From: an uncultured Duncaniella sp.
GTDB lineage: Bacteria; Bacteroidota; Bacteroidia; Bacteroidales; Muribaculaceae
NCBI GenBank assembly: GCA_910584825.1
Contig: CAJUCI010000003.1
Coordinates: 62,001-126,000 of the forward strand
Direction of reading: 5' to 3'
Length of the DNA stretch: 64,000 nt
Of this stretch, positions 53,932-62,163 are shown piece after piece. The notes under the pieces are model-generated. The model was not told where the DNA came from, ran no database searches, and saw only the letters and a program-made list of their open reading frames with translations. Made by a program: the position numbers and the translations under genes. The number at the start of each line of letters is the position of its first letter. The stretch's first letter is position 1.

Positions 53932-54728
53932 TTGTGCTGGGTCTCAAAGTTGTAACTTTTCATTCGCATCATCATCTCGTCGAAGTCCACCTTGTGGGCA
54001 TCAAACTCCGGGCCGTCGATGCATACAAACTTGGTCTTGCCGTCGACGGTGACGCGACACGCGCCACACATGCCGGTGCCGTCAACCATGATGGTGTTGA
54101 GCGAACACATCGTGGGCACCTCATATTTCTTGGTGGTCAGGGCCACGAATTTCATCATCACGGCGGGACCGATGGCCACCACGAGGTCAACCTTCTCGCG
54201 CTGAATCACTTCCTCGACTCCGGCTGTCACAAGGCCCTTGCGTCCGGCCGAGCCGTCATCGGTCATGATGATTACCTCGTCGCTGTAACGTGCCACCTCA
54301 TCCTGGAGGATAATCAGGTCGGCGTTGCGTGCAGCCAGAATCGAGATTACACGATTGCCGGCCTCCTTCATCGCCTTAATGATAGGCAGAAGCGGAGCTA
54401 CACCCACACCGCCACCGCAGCACACCACAGTGCCGACATTGGCGATATGCGTAGCCTGGCCGAGAGGACCTACAATATCGGTGAACGAGTCGCCCGGCTC
54501 AAGGGCGCATATCTTGGCTGTAGACACGCCCACCTCCTGGACTACGAGAGTAATGGTGCCGCGCTCGATGTCGGCATCAGCTATGGTCAGAGGGATGCGC
54601 TCGCCTCCCTCACCCACGCGCACAATCACGAAATGACCTGCACGGCGTGCAAGAGCTATCATCGGGGCCTCGACCACGAGTTTGACCACATGCTCCGAAA
54701 AATGCTCCTTGGCTATAATCTTATGCAT
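53928..54728 (-). CDS. nfnA: NfnA/SudB-type ferredoxin-NAD(P) oxidoreductase subunit
   Basis: 266 residues. FAD-binding beta-barrel about 1-95 (LVVEAPMIALARRAGHFVIV), NAD-binding domain about 100-215 (GGGVGVAPLLPIIKAM near 108), and a C-terminal [2Fe-2S] site with cysteines in MCSLNTIMVDGTGMCGACRV near 222 and a fourth in KFVCIDGPEF. These are the dihydroorotate-dehydrogenase-electron-transfer-like features of NfnA. It pairs with NfnB encoded 4 bp overlapped. It is the first gene of the minus-strand operon ending at 49153. Confidence 0.9.
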   Translation of the reverse strand: MHKIIAKEHFSEHVVKLVVEAPMIALARRAGHFVIVRVGEGGERIPLTIADADIERGTITLVVQEVGVSTAKICALEPGDSFTDIVGPLGQATHIANVGTVVCCGGGVGVAPLLPIIKAMKEAGNRVISILAARNADLIILQDEVARYSDEVIIMTDDGSAGRKGLVTAGVEEVIQREKVDLVVAIGPAVMMKFVALTTKKYEVPTMCSLNTIMVDGTGMCGACRVTVDGKTKFVCIDGPEFDAHKVDFDEMMMRMKSYNFETQHK

Positions 54729-54833
54729 AAGTAACGAATATGTTCTTAATATTTTAGATTCACAAAGATACTACAAGTTATGAAAATAAACAAAAATCAC
54801 AACGTTACTTATAGACATCTTTGACAAACCACC

Positions 54834-55403
54834 CTACAACACATACCCGTCAGGCAAAAAATATCCAATTATACATCTTGGATTACGTATACAAATCTGA
54901 ATATGATTCTTATCGAAAAAACCTGCAGTAGGATACAGTTCGTTACCTTCCCAAAAACCAGCCCTGACCGAGTCATATTCCAACAATCCTTTTGAACGAT
55001 TAAAATCATGTAGACTCTCAATCGTGTAGCAATCAAGGTGCCTCAGCATCAATTCCCCCGTTTCGCCTCGTTTTCCCGGCTTATTTACTCTCACCCCACC
55101 TTGGTCAAACACCGGCTTAACCACACTATCCCATATACCTTTAAGATTTAGCAGATTCTCACGCATTGTCAAGTCCAAGCAATATCCTAAATCCAAAATC
55201 GCGCCCAATACGAATGGTTCCTTACATTGCTTAACTTCGGTGGCGAATTCTTCAGCCCTCAAAGGGTCATTTTCCCAAAAATATATCCCATTACCCAACC
55301 AATCATACGAATTTTTACTCCGCGCCAATGAAGCCCGGCGCAACAACACCTGTTCAGCTATAGTTTTTTCACATCCGTGATATCCTATAATCGTGCCAAT
55401 CAT
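54834..55403 (-). CDS. ADP-ribosyltransferase-like protein, toxin candidate
   Basis: 189 residues from the ATG at 55403, which overlaps the upstream stop as ATGA. The start (MIGTIIGYHGCEKTIAEQVL) and the block WLGNGIYFWENDPLRAEEFA near 40 resemble ART/PARP-like folds, where a His (YHG) and a Tyr (GIYFW) lie in the NAD-binding cleft. The end has HIQICIRNPRCIIGYFLP. The family is not one I can name with certainty and resembles, but is not, DUF3990. The codons are AT-rich compared with all neighbours, which suggests recent transfer. A short gene just upstream could encode the antidote. The activity is inferred from fold-like motifs only. Confidence 0.65.
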   Translation of the reverse strand: MIGTIIGYHGCEKTIAEQVLLRRASLARSKNSYDWLGNGIYFWENDPLRAEEFATEVKQCKEPFVLGAILDLGYCLDLTMRENLLNLKGIWDSVVKPVFDQGGVRVNKPGKRGETGELMLRHLDCYTIESLHDFNRSKGLLEYDSVRAGFWEGNELYPTAGFFDKNHIQICIRNPRCIIGYFLPDGYVL

Positions 55404-55594
55404 AGATTGCACATATTAGAATTGTCTATCGCAATATTGATAACACCTTTAGAGCTGACATCCATACCAAGTGAACGAAGATATGCACGGGATGTACGCA
55501 CGGTACGGCTTTTAGCCTTGCCATATGCTATCATCATCTCATTCAATTCTTCTATGGGAATATCGGAAATACGAGTGTACGATGTTTTTTTCAT
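55400..55594 (-). CDS. Small protein upstream of the ART-like gene, antitoxin candidate
   Basis: 64 residues from the ATG at 55594 (MKKTSYTRISDIPIEELNEM); a TTG eight codons earlier is less likely. Basic, mostly helical (ELNEMMIAYGKAKSRTVRTS, RAYLRSLGMDVSSKG). No DNA-binding domain is recognised. Its TGA overlaps the ATG of the ART-like gene (ATGA), so the pair is translationally coupled in the order antidote-toxin, as in many type II modules. The composition is AT-rich like its partner. The antitoxin role is inference from layout and size. Confidence 0.6.
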   Translation of the reverse strand: MKKTSYTRISDIPIEELNEMMIAYGKAKSRTVRTSRAYLRSLGMDVSSKGVINIAIDNSNMCNL

Positions 55595-55683
55595 CTTATT
55601 ATATTTTGTAATTTGCAAATTTAATCCTTTTATTCTATAATAACAATATAAAAATCACTTTTACTAAACGAAATATTGAAAAA

Positions 55684-55715
55684 TGTCCTGACTATCGTTT
55701 ATAATAGCCAGGACA
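55684..55715 (-). terminator. Terminator of asnS
   Basis: TGTCCTGACTAT (55684-55695) pairs with ATAGCCAGGACA (55704-55715), one mismatch. Read on the minus strand the stem is followed by TTTTTC. It lies 28 bp past the asnS stop. Confidence 0.82.
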
Positions 55716-55743
55716 TAAATAAAATTATTTATTCTAACAAAAT

Positions 55744-57135
55744 TTAGAACTCAGCCTTGCCCGGGGTGCGGGGGAAGGGGATTACGTCGCGGATGTTGGT
55801 CATGCCGGTAACGAAGAGCACCAGACGCTCAAATCCGAGACCGAAGCCCGAGTGAGGCACGGTGCCGAAGCGGCGGGTGTCGAGATACCACCACATATCC
55901 TTCATGGGGATATTCAGCTCCTCGATACGTGCAAGCAGCTTATCGTAGTTCTCCTCACGCTCCGAGCCGCCGATAATCTCGCCGATGTTGGGGAAGAGCA
56001 CATCCATAGCGCGGACAGTCTTACCGTCCTCGTTCTGCTTCATGTAGAATGCCTTGATTTCCTTGGGATAGTCGGTAAGGATTACAGGCTTCTTGAAATG
56101 CTCCTCTACGAGGTAACGCTCGTGCTCGCTCTGGAGGTCGGTGCCCCAATGCACGGGGAACTCAAACTTCTTGCCCGACTCCTCGAGTATCTTGACTCCC
56201 TCGGTGTAGGTCAGGCGCACGAACTCGTTGTCGACCACAAAGCGAAGACGCTCCTCAAGGTCCTTGTCGAAACGCTCGGCAAGGGCACGGATGTCATCGA
56301 TGTTATGCTCGAGAGCGTAGTTGATGCAATACTTCACAAACTCCTCGGCAAGGTCCATATTGTCAGAGATGTCATAGAATGCCATCTCAGGCTCAATCAT
56401 CCAGAACTCCGAGAGGTGACGGGGAGTGTTGGAATTCTCGGCGCGGAATGTGGGGCCGAAGGTGTAAATCTGGCCGAGCGCAGTCGCACCAAGCTCGCCT
56501 TCGAGCTGACCCGACACGGTGAGTGCCGTGGGCTTGGCATAGAAATCCTTGGAGTAGTCCACCTTGCCCTCCTCATCCTTCGGGAGGTTGTTGAGGTCGA
56601 GTGTGGTAACCTGGAACATCGCGCCGGCTCCCTCACAGTCACTTGCCGTGATGAGCGGGGTGTGGAAATAGTAGAAGCCGCGCTCGTTGAAGAACTTGTG
56701 GATTGCGAAAGCGAGCGAACTGCGGATACGGAGCACCGAACCGAAGAAGTTGGTGCGCGGACGCAGATGTGCGATTTCGCGAAGGAACTCGAGCGAGTGG
56801 CCCTTCTTCTGCAGCGGATAAGTGGCAGGGTCGGCTGTGCCGTAAAGCTCGATGCTGTCAGCCTGAATCTCGGAGGTCTGCCCCTTGCCCATCGACTCGA
56901 CGAGCTTGCCGACGACACGGACGCTCGAGCCGGTGGTCACTGGCTTGAGCTGCTCGTCGGTGAAACGCGACATGTCGAGTACCACCTGAATATTATTGAC
57001 CGTGGAGCCGTCGTTGAGCTGTACGAACTGTACATGTTTATTGCCACGGCGGGTGCGTACCCAACCCTTGGCCTCAACCTCCGTGCCCATGAGCGACGGA
57101 GTGGTAAGAAGGTCCTTTACGGTTGTTTTCTTCAT
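55744..57135 (-). CDS. asnS: Asparaginyl-tRNA synthetase
   Basis: 463 residues, standard. The N-terminal OB-fold anticodon-binding domain spans about 15-110 (EAKGWVRTRRGNKHVQFVQL). The class II catalytic core has motif 2 at FRAENSNTPRHLSEFWMIEP near 235 and motif 3 GFGLGFERLVLFVTGM near 430. It charges tRNA-Asn with asparagine in the cytoplasm. It is 27 bp downstream of the rluB-type gene, in the same operon, and ends at a terminator. Confidence 0.98.
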   Translation of the reverse strand: MKKTTVKDLLTTPSLMGTEVEAKGWVRTRRGNKHVQFVQLNDGSTVNNIQVVLDMSRFTDEQLKPVTTGSSVRVVGKLVESMGKGQTSEIQADSIELYGTADPATYPLQKKGHSLEFLREIAHLRPRTNFFGSVLRIRSSLAFAIHKFFNERGFYYFHTPLITASDCEGAGAMFQVTTLDLNNLPKDEEGKVDYSKDFYAKPTALTVSGQLEGELGATALGQIYTFGPTFRAENSNTPRHLSEFWMIEPEMAFYDISDNMDLAEEFVKYCINYALEHNIDDIRALAERFDKDLEERLRFVVDNEFVRLTYTEGVKILEESGKKFEFPVHWGTDLQSEHERYLVEEHFKKPVILTDYPKEIKAFYMKQNEDGKTVRAMDVLFPNIGEIIGGSEREENYDKLLARIEELNIPMKDMWWYLDTRRFGTVPHSGFGLGFERLVLFVTGMTNIRDVIPFPRTPGKAEF

Positions 57136-57162
57136 AATGATGATTGGTTAGAATAGTTTTAT

Positions 57163-58692
57163 TTACTCAAACGAGCCCATCTTGAGATAGTTGACCTCGT
57201 CCTGTGTGAGGTAACGCCAGCGGCCGCGGGGGAGGTTCTTCTTGGTGAGACCTGCGAAGTACACGCGGTCGAGCTTGGTGACATGATAACCAAGGCTCTC
57301 GAAGATACGGCGCACGATGCGGTTGCGGCCCGAGTGAATCTCGATACCGGCCTGGTTGCGGTCAGTCTCGGTAGCATACGAGATAGCGTCGGCGTGGATG
57401 GGCCCGTCCTCAAGCTCGATGCCGTCGGCGATACGCTGCATGTCATCCTCGGCGATGTCATGGTCAGTCCACACGTGGTAGATTTTCTTCTTGACAAACT
57501 TGGGATGTGTGAGCTTGGATGCGAGGTCGCCGTCATTGGTGAGCAGGAGCACACCGGTGGTGTTGCGGTCGAGACGTCCTACGGGATAGATACGCTCCTC
57601 GCATGCACCCTTCACGAGGTCCATGACGGTCAGACGTCCGTTGGGGTCGTCGCTTGTGGTCACGCAATCCTTGGGCTTGTTGAGGAGGATGTAGCACTTC
57701 TTCTCAAGTGTCACCACCTTGTCGTCATACTCCACGACATCGCTGTGGCTGATTTTGGTGCCAAGCTCGGTCACGACCTCGCCGTTGACCTTGATGAGAC
57801 CCTTGAGGATGAACTCGTCAGCCTCACGGCGCGAGCAGAGACCGGCATTGGCCATGAACTTGTTGAGGCGGAGCTGCTCGTTGGGATCGGGCAGCGGAGT
57901 CTCATACTCGATGCGCTTGGGGCGCGGAGTGAAGCTGCGTCCGCCCTGAGGCATGCCGAACTGGTTCTGACGGGGGCCCTTGTTCTGGTAGCCGCCCTGA
58001 CGATTGTTCTGATAGCCGCCCTGGCGGTTGTTCTGGTAACCACCCTGACGGTTGTTCTGGTAGCCGCCCTGACGGTTGTTCTGATAGCCACCCTGCTGAC
58101 GGGGCTGGTAACCGCCCTGCTGGCGAGGCTGATAGCCACCCTGCTGACGGGGCTGGTAGCCGCCCTGCTGACGGTTGTTATAATTGTTGCGGGGCTGATA
58201 GCCGCCCTGCTGACGGTTGTAATTGTTGCGGGGCTGATAACCGCCTTGCTGACGGTTATAATTGTTGCGGGGCTGATAGCCGCCGGTCTGAGCCGCAGAG
58301 CCTTCGGTCTGCTCTGACTCGCCGGTAGCACCCTCGGTCACATGACCCTCGGTCTGAGGCACATGCGGACGGGGCTGATAGCCGCCCTGACGATTGTATC
58401 CACCCTGATTGCCATAGCGATTGTTCTGGTAGCCACCCTGATTGCCATATCGGTTGTTCTGATAACCGCCCTGACGATTGTAGTTGTTGCGGGGCTGATA
58501 GGGACGCTGGGGACGGTCGCCATATGACTGTGAGCCATACGACGAAGTGTGCTGCTGTCCGTCGGCACCTGCCTCTGACGAGGGAGTGAAATCGCTTGAG
58601 CTGTTGTTGTCGCGACCGCCGTCATGTGAATCGACGGGGTAAGGGCGCGCACCGATGCGGGGTCTTTTACCTTTCTTTTCGTTGCTGTCCAT
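57163..58692 (-). CDS. rluB: RluB-type rRNA pseudouridine synthase with long N-terminal QGGYQ repeat region
   Basis: 509 residues, about twice the usual length. Residues 1-255 are low complexity: more than 20 units of the GGYQ/NNR/NYNRQ kind (GGYQPRNNYNRQQ, GGYQNNR). The rest is a normal enzyme: S4 domain about 275-335 (LRLNKFMANAGLCSRREADE) and catalytic domain with PVGRLDRNTTGVLLLTNDG near 390, where the Asp is catalytic. The core modifies large-subunit rRNA. The repeat tail is RGG-like, probably disordered and RNA-binding. The bacterial core lacks such a tail in E. coli RluB; tails of this kind are known in Bacteroidetes members. It leads the asnS operon. Confidence 0.92.
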   Translation of the reverse strand: MDSNEKKGKRPRIGARPYPVDSHDGGRDNNSSSDFTPSSEAGADGQQHTSSYGSQSYGDRPQRPYQPRNNYNRQGGYQNNRYGNQGGYQNNRYGNQGGYNRQGGYQPRPHVPQTEGHVTEGATGESEQTEGSAAQTGGYQPRNNYNRQQGGYQPRNNYNRQQGGYQPRNNYNNRQQGGYQPRQQGGYQPRQQGGYQPRQQGGYQNNRQGGYQNNRQGGYQNNRQGGYQNNRQGGYQNKGPRQNQFGMPQGGRSFTPRPKRIEYETPLPDPNEQLRLNKFMANAGLCSRREADEFILKGLIKVNGEVVTELGTKISHSDVVEYDDKVVTLEKKCYILLNKPKDCVTTSDDPNGRLTVMDLVKGACEERIYPVGRLDRNTTGVLLLTNDGDLASKLTHPKFVKKKIYHVWTDHDIAEDDMQRIADGIELEDGPIHADAISYATETDRNQAGIEIHSGRNRIVRRIFESLGYHVTKLDRVYFAGLTKKNLPRGRWRYLTQDEVNYLKMGSFE

Positions 58693-59086
58693 GATAGTTT
58701 TTTAGAATTGGGAATGTAAAATGATTTTGATAATACCGGCCTCGCGGCTGGATGTAATTGATTGATGTGGAAATGAATTAATACTGATTAAGTGTTTGAA
58801 ATCAAATTGACTTAATGTGGAAACGATTTTTATTGTTAAAAAGTTGATAATATTGTGTGAATCATTGGCGCAAAGTTAAGAAATTATGATTGCACAGACA
58901 AGATTGAGCAAATTATTATTATTAAAATTATGCCCGGCCAATTCACAAAGAATGTTAAAAACACAACTTGCCGGTTAAACTTATCCCCTCCTGCAACGTC
59001 TTTAAGATAAACCGACAGCCTGACGGCAAAGAATGAACGAACAAAACAACAAACAACAAAACGAACAATAACGAACGAACACGACA
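58693..59086. other. 394-bp divergent region between rluB and the Spy-like gene
   Basis: No gene is seen. It holds the minus-strand rluB promoter (58871-58902), leaving a 5' leader of about 170 nt for rluB. On the plus side there is an unstructured A/C-rich leader with AACAA/AACGA repeats (59029-59085) just before the Spy-like start. Confidence 0.65.
58871..58902 (-). promoter_or_regulatory. Promoter of rluB-asnS
   Basis: On the minus strand CTTG (58902-58899), 20 nt, then TAACTTTG (58878-58871), the same -7 box as the tRNA-His promoter. It predicts a leader of about 170 nt. Confidence 0.72.
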
Positions 59087-59620
59087 ATGAAAAAGACAAT
59101 TTTAAGCTTCGCACTCGTCCTCGCGGGCCTCATGGGCTCGACCGCAATGGCCCAGTCACCTGTAGCCCTCGGCACCAACAATCAGGTACAGTCATCGAAA
59201 TGCACGGCATGTCCTGCCGACAAGAAAGCAAGCCCCTTTGACGGCCTGAACCTATCCGAGAAACAGCAGGCCGAGCTCAAGGCCCTGCGTGACGGATGCA
59301 AAGCCGAACGTGCCAAGATTGCCGCAAAGGAGAAAGCCGACAGGAAAGAGATGGTCGAGCAGCGCAAGAAGGACCAGAAAGAGTATCTCGGCAAAATCAA
59401 GGAGATTCTCACCCCCGAGCAGTATGTGCAGTTTCTCGAAAACTGCTATCTCAACAACGGCATCGGACACCCCTTCGGCCATCATGGCGACAAGAAAGGT
59501 ATGCGCCCCGGCAAGCACGGCAAGATGAGCAAGGACGGCCGCGGAATGAGACAGGGAAAATCCGGCAAATCCGGCAGAACTCAGGCCGCTCAGCCCCAGG
59601 CTCAGACTACCCAGCAGTAA
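59087..59620 (+). CDS. Exported Spy/CpxP-like protein
   Basis: 177 residues with a Sec signal (LSFALVLAGLMGSTAMAQ). The middle (about 50-125) is a charged helical region with LSEKQQAELKALRDGCKAER and ILTPEQYVQFLENCY, which resembles the LTxxQ helices of Spy/CpxP chaperones and zinc-resistance sensors. The tail (about 125-177) is rich in Gly, Lys, His and Met (GHPFGHHGDKKGMRPGKHGK) and ends in Gln/Pro repeats. Four cysteines occur (CTAC, C in DGC and C in NCY). It is probably a periplasmic stress or metal-binding chaperone. It is monocistronic with a terminator at 59668-59703. Confidence 0.75.
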   Translation: MKKTILSFALVLAGLMGSTAMAQSPVALGTNNQVQSSKCTACPADKKASPFDGLNLSEKQQAELKALRDGCKAERAKIAAKEKADRKEMVEQRKKDQKEYLGKIKEILTPEQYVQFLENCYLNNGIGHPFGHHGDKKGMRPGKHGKMSKDGRGMRQGKSGKSGRTQAAQPQAQTTQQ

Positions 59621-59667
59621 TCCGGGCTATATCAAGGAATCAGATAAGTATTTCATGTAAATAACAG

Positions 59668-59703
59668 GTCGGGCCGTAAGCAACGAATTGCTTACGGCCC
59701 GAC
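59668..59703. terminator. Bidirectional terminator between the Spy-like gene and kdgK
   Basis: GTCGGGCCGTAAGCA (59668-59682) pairs perfectly with TGCTTACGGCCCGAC (59689-59703), loop of 6. TCATTTTA follows. It lies between convergent genes. Confidence 0.9.
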
Positions 59704-59730
59704 TCATTTTATCGGTTTAGCACGACGCGA

Positions 59731-60753
59731 TTAACGCTGCACGCGACCGTTGGCGTTGCCGCCGGCGAGAGAGTTAACTTCGTCAACCGAAACGAGGTTG
59801 AAGTCACCGGGGACAGTGTGCTTGAGAGCGGAAGCTGCTACGGCAAACTCGAGAGCGTCGCCCTGGTTGGGCATGGTGAGCAGACCGTGGATGATACCGC
59901 CCGAGAATGAGTCGCCGCCACCTACGCGGTCGATGATGGGGTTGATGTCGTAACGCTTTGACTCGTAGAACTCCTCACCGTTGTAAATCATAGCCTTCCA
60001 GCCGTTGTGAGTAGCTGAGAATGACTCGCGGAGAGTAGAGATGACATACTTGAAGTCAAACTCCTTGGCCATAGCCTTGAAGATGCCCTTGTAGCCCTCG
60101 GCGTTGGTCTCGCCGCCCTCTACGTCAGCATCGGGCTTGAAACCGAGGCAGAGCTCTGCATCCTCTTCGTTGCCGATACATACGTCGACATACTTCATGA
60201 GGGGACGCATGATTGACTGGGCCTTCTCCTTGGTCCAAAGTTTCTTGCGGAAGTTGAGGTCGACCGATACAGTCACGCCGTGACGCTTTGCAGCCTCGCA
60301 TGCGAGACGGGTAAGCTCGGCAGCCTTGTCAGAGATGGCAGGGGTGATACCGCTCCAGTGGAACCAGTCGGCACCCTCCATGATAGCGTCGAAATCGAAA
60401 TCCTCGGGGTCAGCCTCGGCGATAGCCGAGTTGGCGCGGTCATAGATAACCTTTGAGGGACGCATCGATGCGCCGGTCTCGCAATAGTATATACCCACAC
60501 GGTCACCGCCACGGGCAATGTGCTCGGTGTGAACGCCGTAACGACGGAGGGCGTTGACGGCAGCCTGTCCTATCTCATGCTTGGGAAGCTTTGACACGAA
60601 ATACGCGTCATGGCCATAGTTGGCACAGCTGACAGCCACGTTGGCCTCGCCGCCACCCCAGATTACATTGAAGTTGTCAACCTGCACGAAGCGATAGTTG
60701 CCGGCAGGTGAAAGGCGGAGCATAATCTCGCCTAAAGTCACTACTTTACTCAT
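59731..60753 (-). CDS. kdgK: 2-dehydro-3-deoxygluconate kinase (PfkB family sugar kinase)
   Basis: 340 residues from the ATG at 60753 (MSKVVTLGEIMLRLSPAGNY); an upstream extension reads through the previous gene's end. PfkB features: GGGEANVAVSCANYGHDAYF near 33 and the anion-hole signature DRVGGGDSFSGGIIHGL near 280. KdgK members share the start TLGEIMLRLSP. It phosphorylates KDG to KDG-6-phosphate in the cytoplasm. It is the last gene of the operon with kduI and a PTS IIC-like gene, which supports the KDG assignment over other sugar kinases. Confidence 0.9.
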   Translation of the reverse strand: MSKVVTLGEIMLRLSPAGNYRFVQVDNFNVIWGGGEANVAVSCANYGHDAYFVSKLPKHEIGQAAVNALRRYGVHTEHIARGGDRVGIYYCETGASMRPSKVIYDRANSAIAEADPEDFDFDAIMEGADWFHWSGITPAISDKAAELTRLACEAAKRHGVTVSVDLNFRKKLWTKEKAQSIMRPLMKYVDVCIGNEEDAELCLGFKPDADVEGGETNAEGYKGIFKAMAKEFDFKYVISTLRESFSATHNGWKAMIYNGEEFYESKRYDINPIIDRVGGGDSFSGGIIHGLLTMPNQGDALEFAVAASALKHTVPGDFNLVSVDEVNSLAGGNANGRVQR

Positions 60754-60787
60754 GGTTTTATTAATTAAATAAGGATAAATAAAAATT

Positions 60788-62119
60788 TTAACTGTTGAAA
60801 CGTTTGTCGTCGGCGTCGAGGCTCTCCATGAGCTTCTTGGCGTCGACATATTGCACGATACCCTCGGCCACACGCTTGGCGTCCTGCATGGCATGAACCA
60901 CCGTGGCGGGACGGTTGGTCACGTCGCCTCCGGCAAACACTCCGCGCCTCGTGGTCATGCCGTAAGGCACTTCGCGGGCGAGCACATAGCCCTTGGGGTC
61001 GACATCGATGCCCTCGGTAGTGGATACGATGCGCGATGCGGGAGCACTGCCCACGGCCATGATGACACGGTCAAGCGGCATCTCCGTCTCGGTATCACCC
61101 GTCTTGACTGTGATGCTGCGCAGCTTGTCGTCATCGCCGCCTGTGATATGCGTCACCGACGATTCCCACATGAATTTCACGCCTTCGGCCACAGCATCGT
61201 CATACTCGGCCCGCAACGCGCTCATGTCATTGATGGTGCGGTGATATATGACAGTGACCTCTGACGACCCCATGCGCAGTGCAGTGCGGGCGGCGTCGAT
61301 GGCGGTGTTGCCGCAACCGATTACGGCCACCTTGTCGCCGTTGCCCACCACTACCTCCTTGCGGTCGATACAGCCCGACTGATATAGGCTGACACGGCGC
61401 AGGAACCATATGGCCTGACGGACACCGGGATGATTTATACCCTCGATGGGGAGTTTCTTGGGTTTGCCTGTGCCTGTGCCCATGAATATCGCGTCGAAGC
61501 CCTGCGAAAACAGGTCGTCGATTGTGTAATCGCGCCCTATCGTGGTCTGGAGGTGGAACTTCACGCCGAGGTTTTCAATCTTTTTGATTTCACGGCGCAC
61601 GACCTCCTTGGGCAGACGATACTCGGGGATACCGAACATCAGCACGCCTCCCGGCTCCGGCTCCATCTCGAAAATCTCCACGCTGAATCCCTTGCGCGCA
61701 AGGTCGCCGGCTATGGTGAGTCCGGCAGGGCCGCTGCCGATTACGGCCACCGAGCCGCGGGTCTTTTCGGGAATCGCCTCGTGGGTCAGACTAGCCTTGC
61801 TGTCAAAGTCGGCCACGAAACGCTCGAGCTTGCCGATATTGATGTGCTTGCCGGTCTTGCGCAACACGCACGAACCCTCGCACTGACGCTCATGGCCGCA
61901 CACGCGACCACACACGGCAGGCAGATTGCTGCGCGCGTTGATGATAGCCATCGAGTTGCCAAAGTTGCCCTTGGCAAGCTCGGCTATCCATTCGGGGATG
62001 TCATTGCTGATGGGGCATCCCTTCTTACAGCCCGGCACCTTGCAATGAAGACATCGCTGCGCCTCACGCACGGCTTCGGCTAAGGTATAATTCTCTGATA
62101 CTTCCTTAAATTCATTCAT
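60788..62119 (-). CDS. GltD-like NAD(P)-dependent flavoprotein (glutamate synthase small-subunit family)
   Basis: 443 residues. Fe-S domain: CLHCKVPGCKKGCP near residue 23 and CGRVCGHERQCEGSC near 70. FAD site GSGPAGLTIAGDLARKGFSV is near 128 and NADPH site AVIGCGNTAIDAARTALRMG near 265. It is a paralogue of the NfnB-like protein at 52.5-53.9 kb but about 40 residues shorter. Neither GltB nor an NfnA partner is next to it. It sits inside the uronate operon, 44 bp after kduI and 34 bp before kdgK, so it may feed electrons or NAD(P)H linked to uronate use. Its acceptor is unknown. Confidence 0.85.
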   Translation of the reverse strand: MNEFKEVSENYTLAEAVREAQRCLHCKVPGCKKGCPISNDIPEWIAELAKGNFGNSMAIINARSNLPAVCGRVCGHERQCEGSCVLRKTGKHINIGKLERFVADFDSKASLTHEAIPEKTRGSVAVIGSGPAGLTIAGDLARKGFSVEIFEMEPEPGGVLMFGIPEYRLPKEVVRREIKKIENLGVKFHLQTTIGRDYTIDDLFSQGFDAIFMGTGTGKPKKLPIEGINHPGVRQAIWFLRRVSLYQSGCIDRKEVVVGNGDKVAVIGCGNTAIDAARTALRMGSSEVTVIYHRTINDMSALRAEYDDAVAEGVKFMWESSVTHITGGDDDKLRSITVKTGDTETEMPLDRVIMAVGSAPASRIVSTTEGIDVDPKGYVLAREVPYGMTTRRGVFAGGDVTNRPATVVHAMQDAKRVAEGIVQYVDAKKLMESLDADDKRFNS

Positions 62120-62163
62120 TCAGAATACAATTCTGATTACATCGTATTTTATCGCGATGAATA

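Noticed and set aside
52471..54728. Glutamate synthase (GltD) reading for the 52.5-kb flavoprotein
   Set aside because: No large GltB subunit is adjacent, while an NfnA/SudB-type partner overlaps by 4 bp, so NfnB/SudA is the better call.
55852..57156. 434-codon open frame on the plus strand opposite asnS
   Set aside because: asnS motifs are complete on the minus strand, and this frame shows no protein family character.
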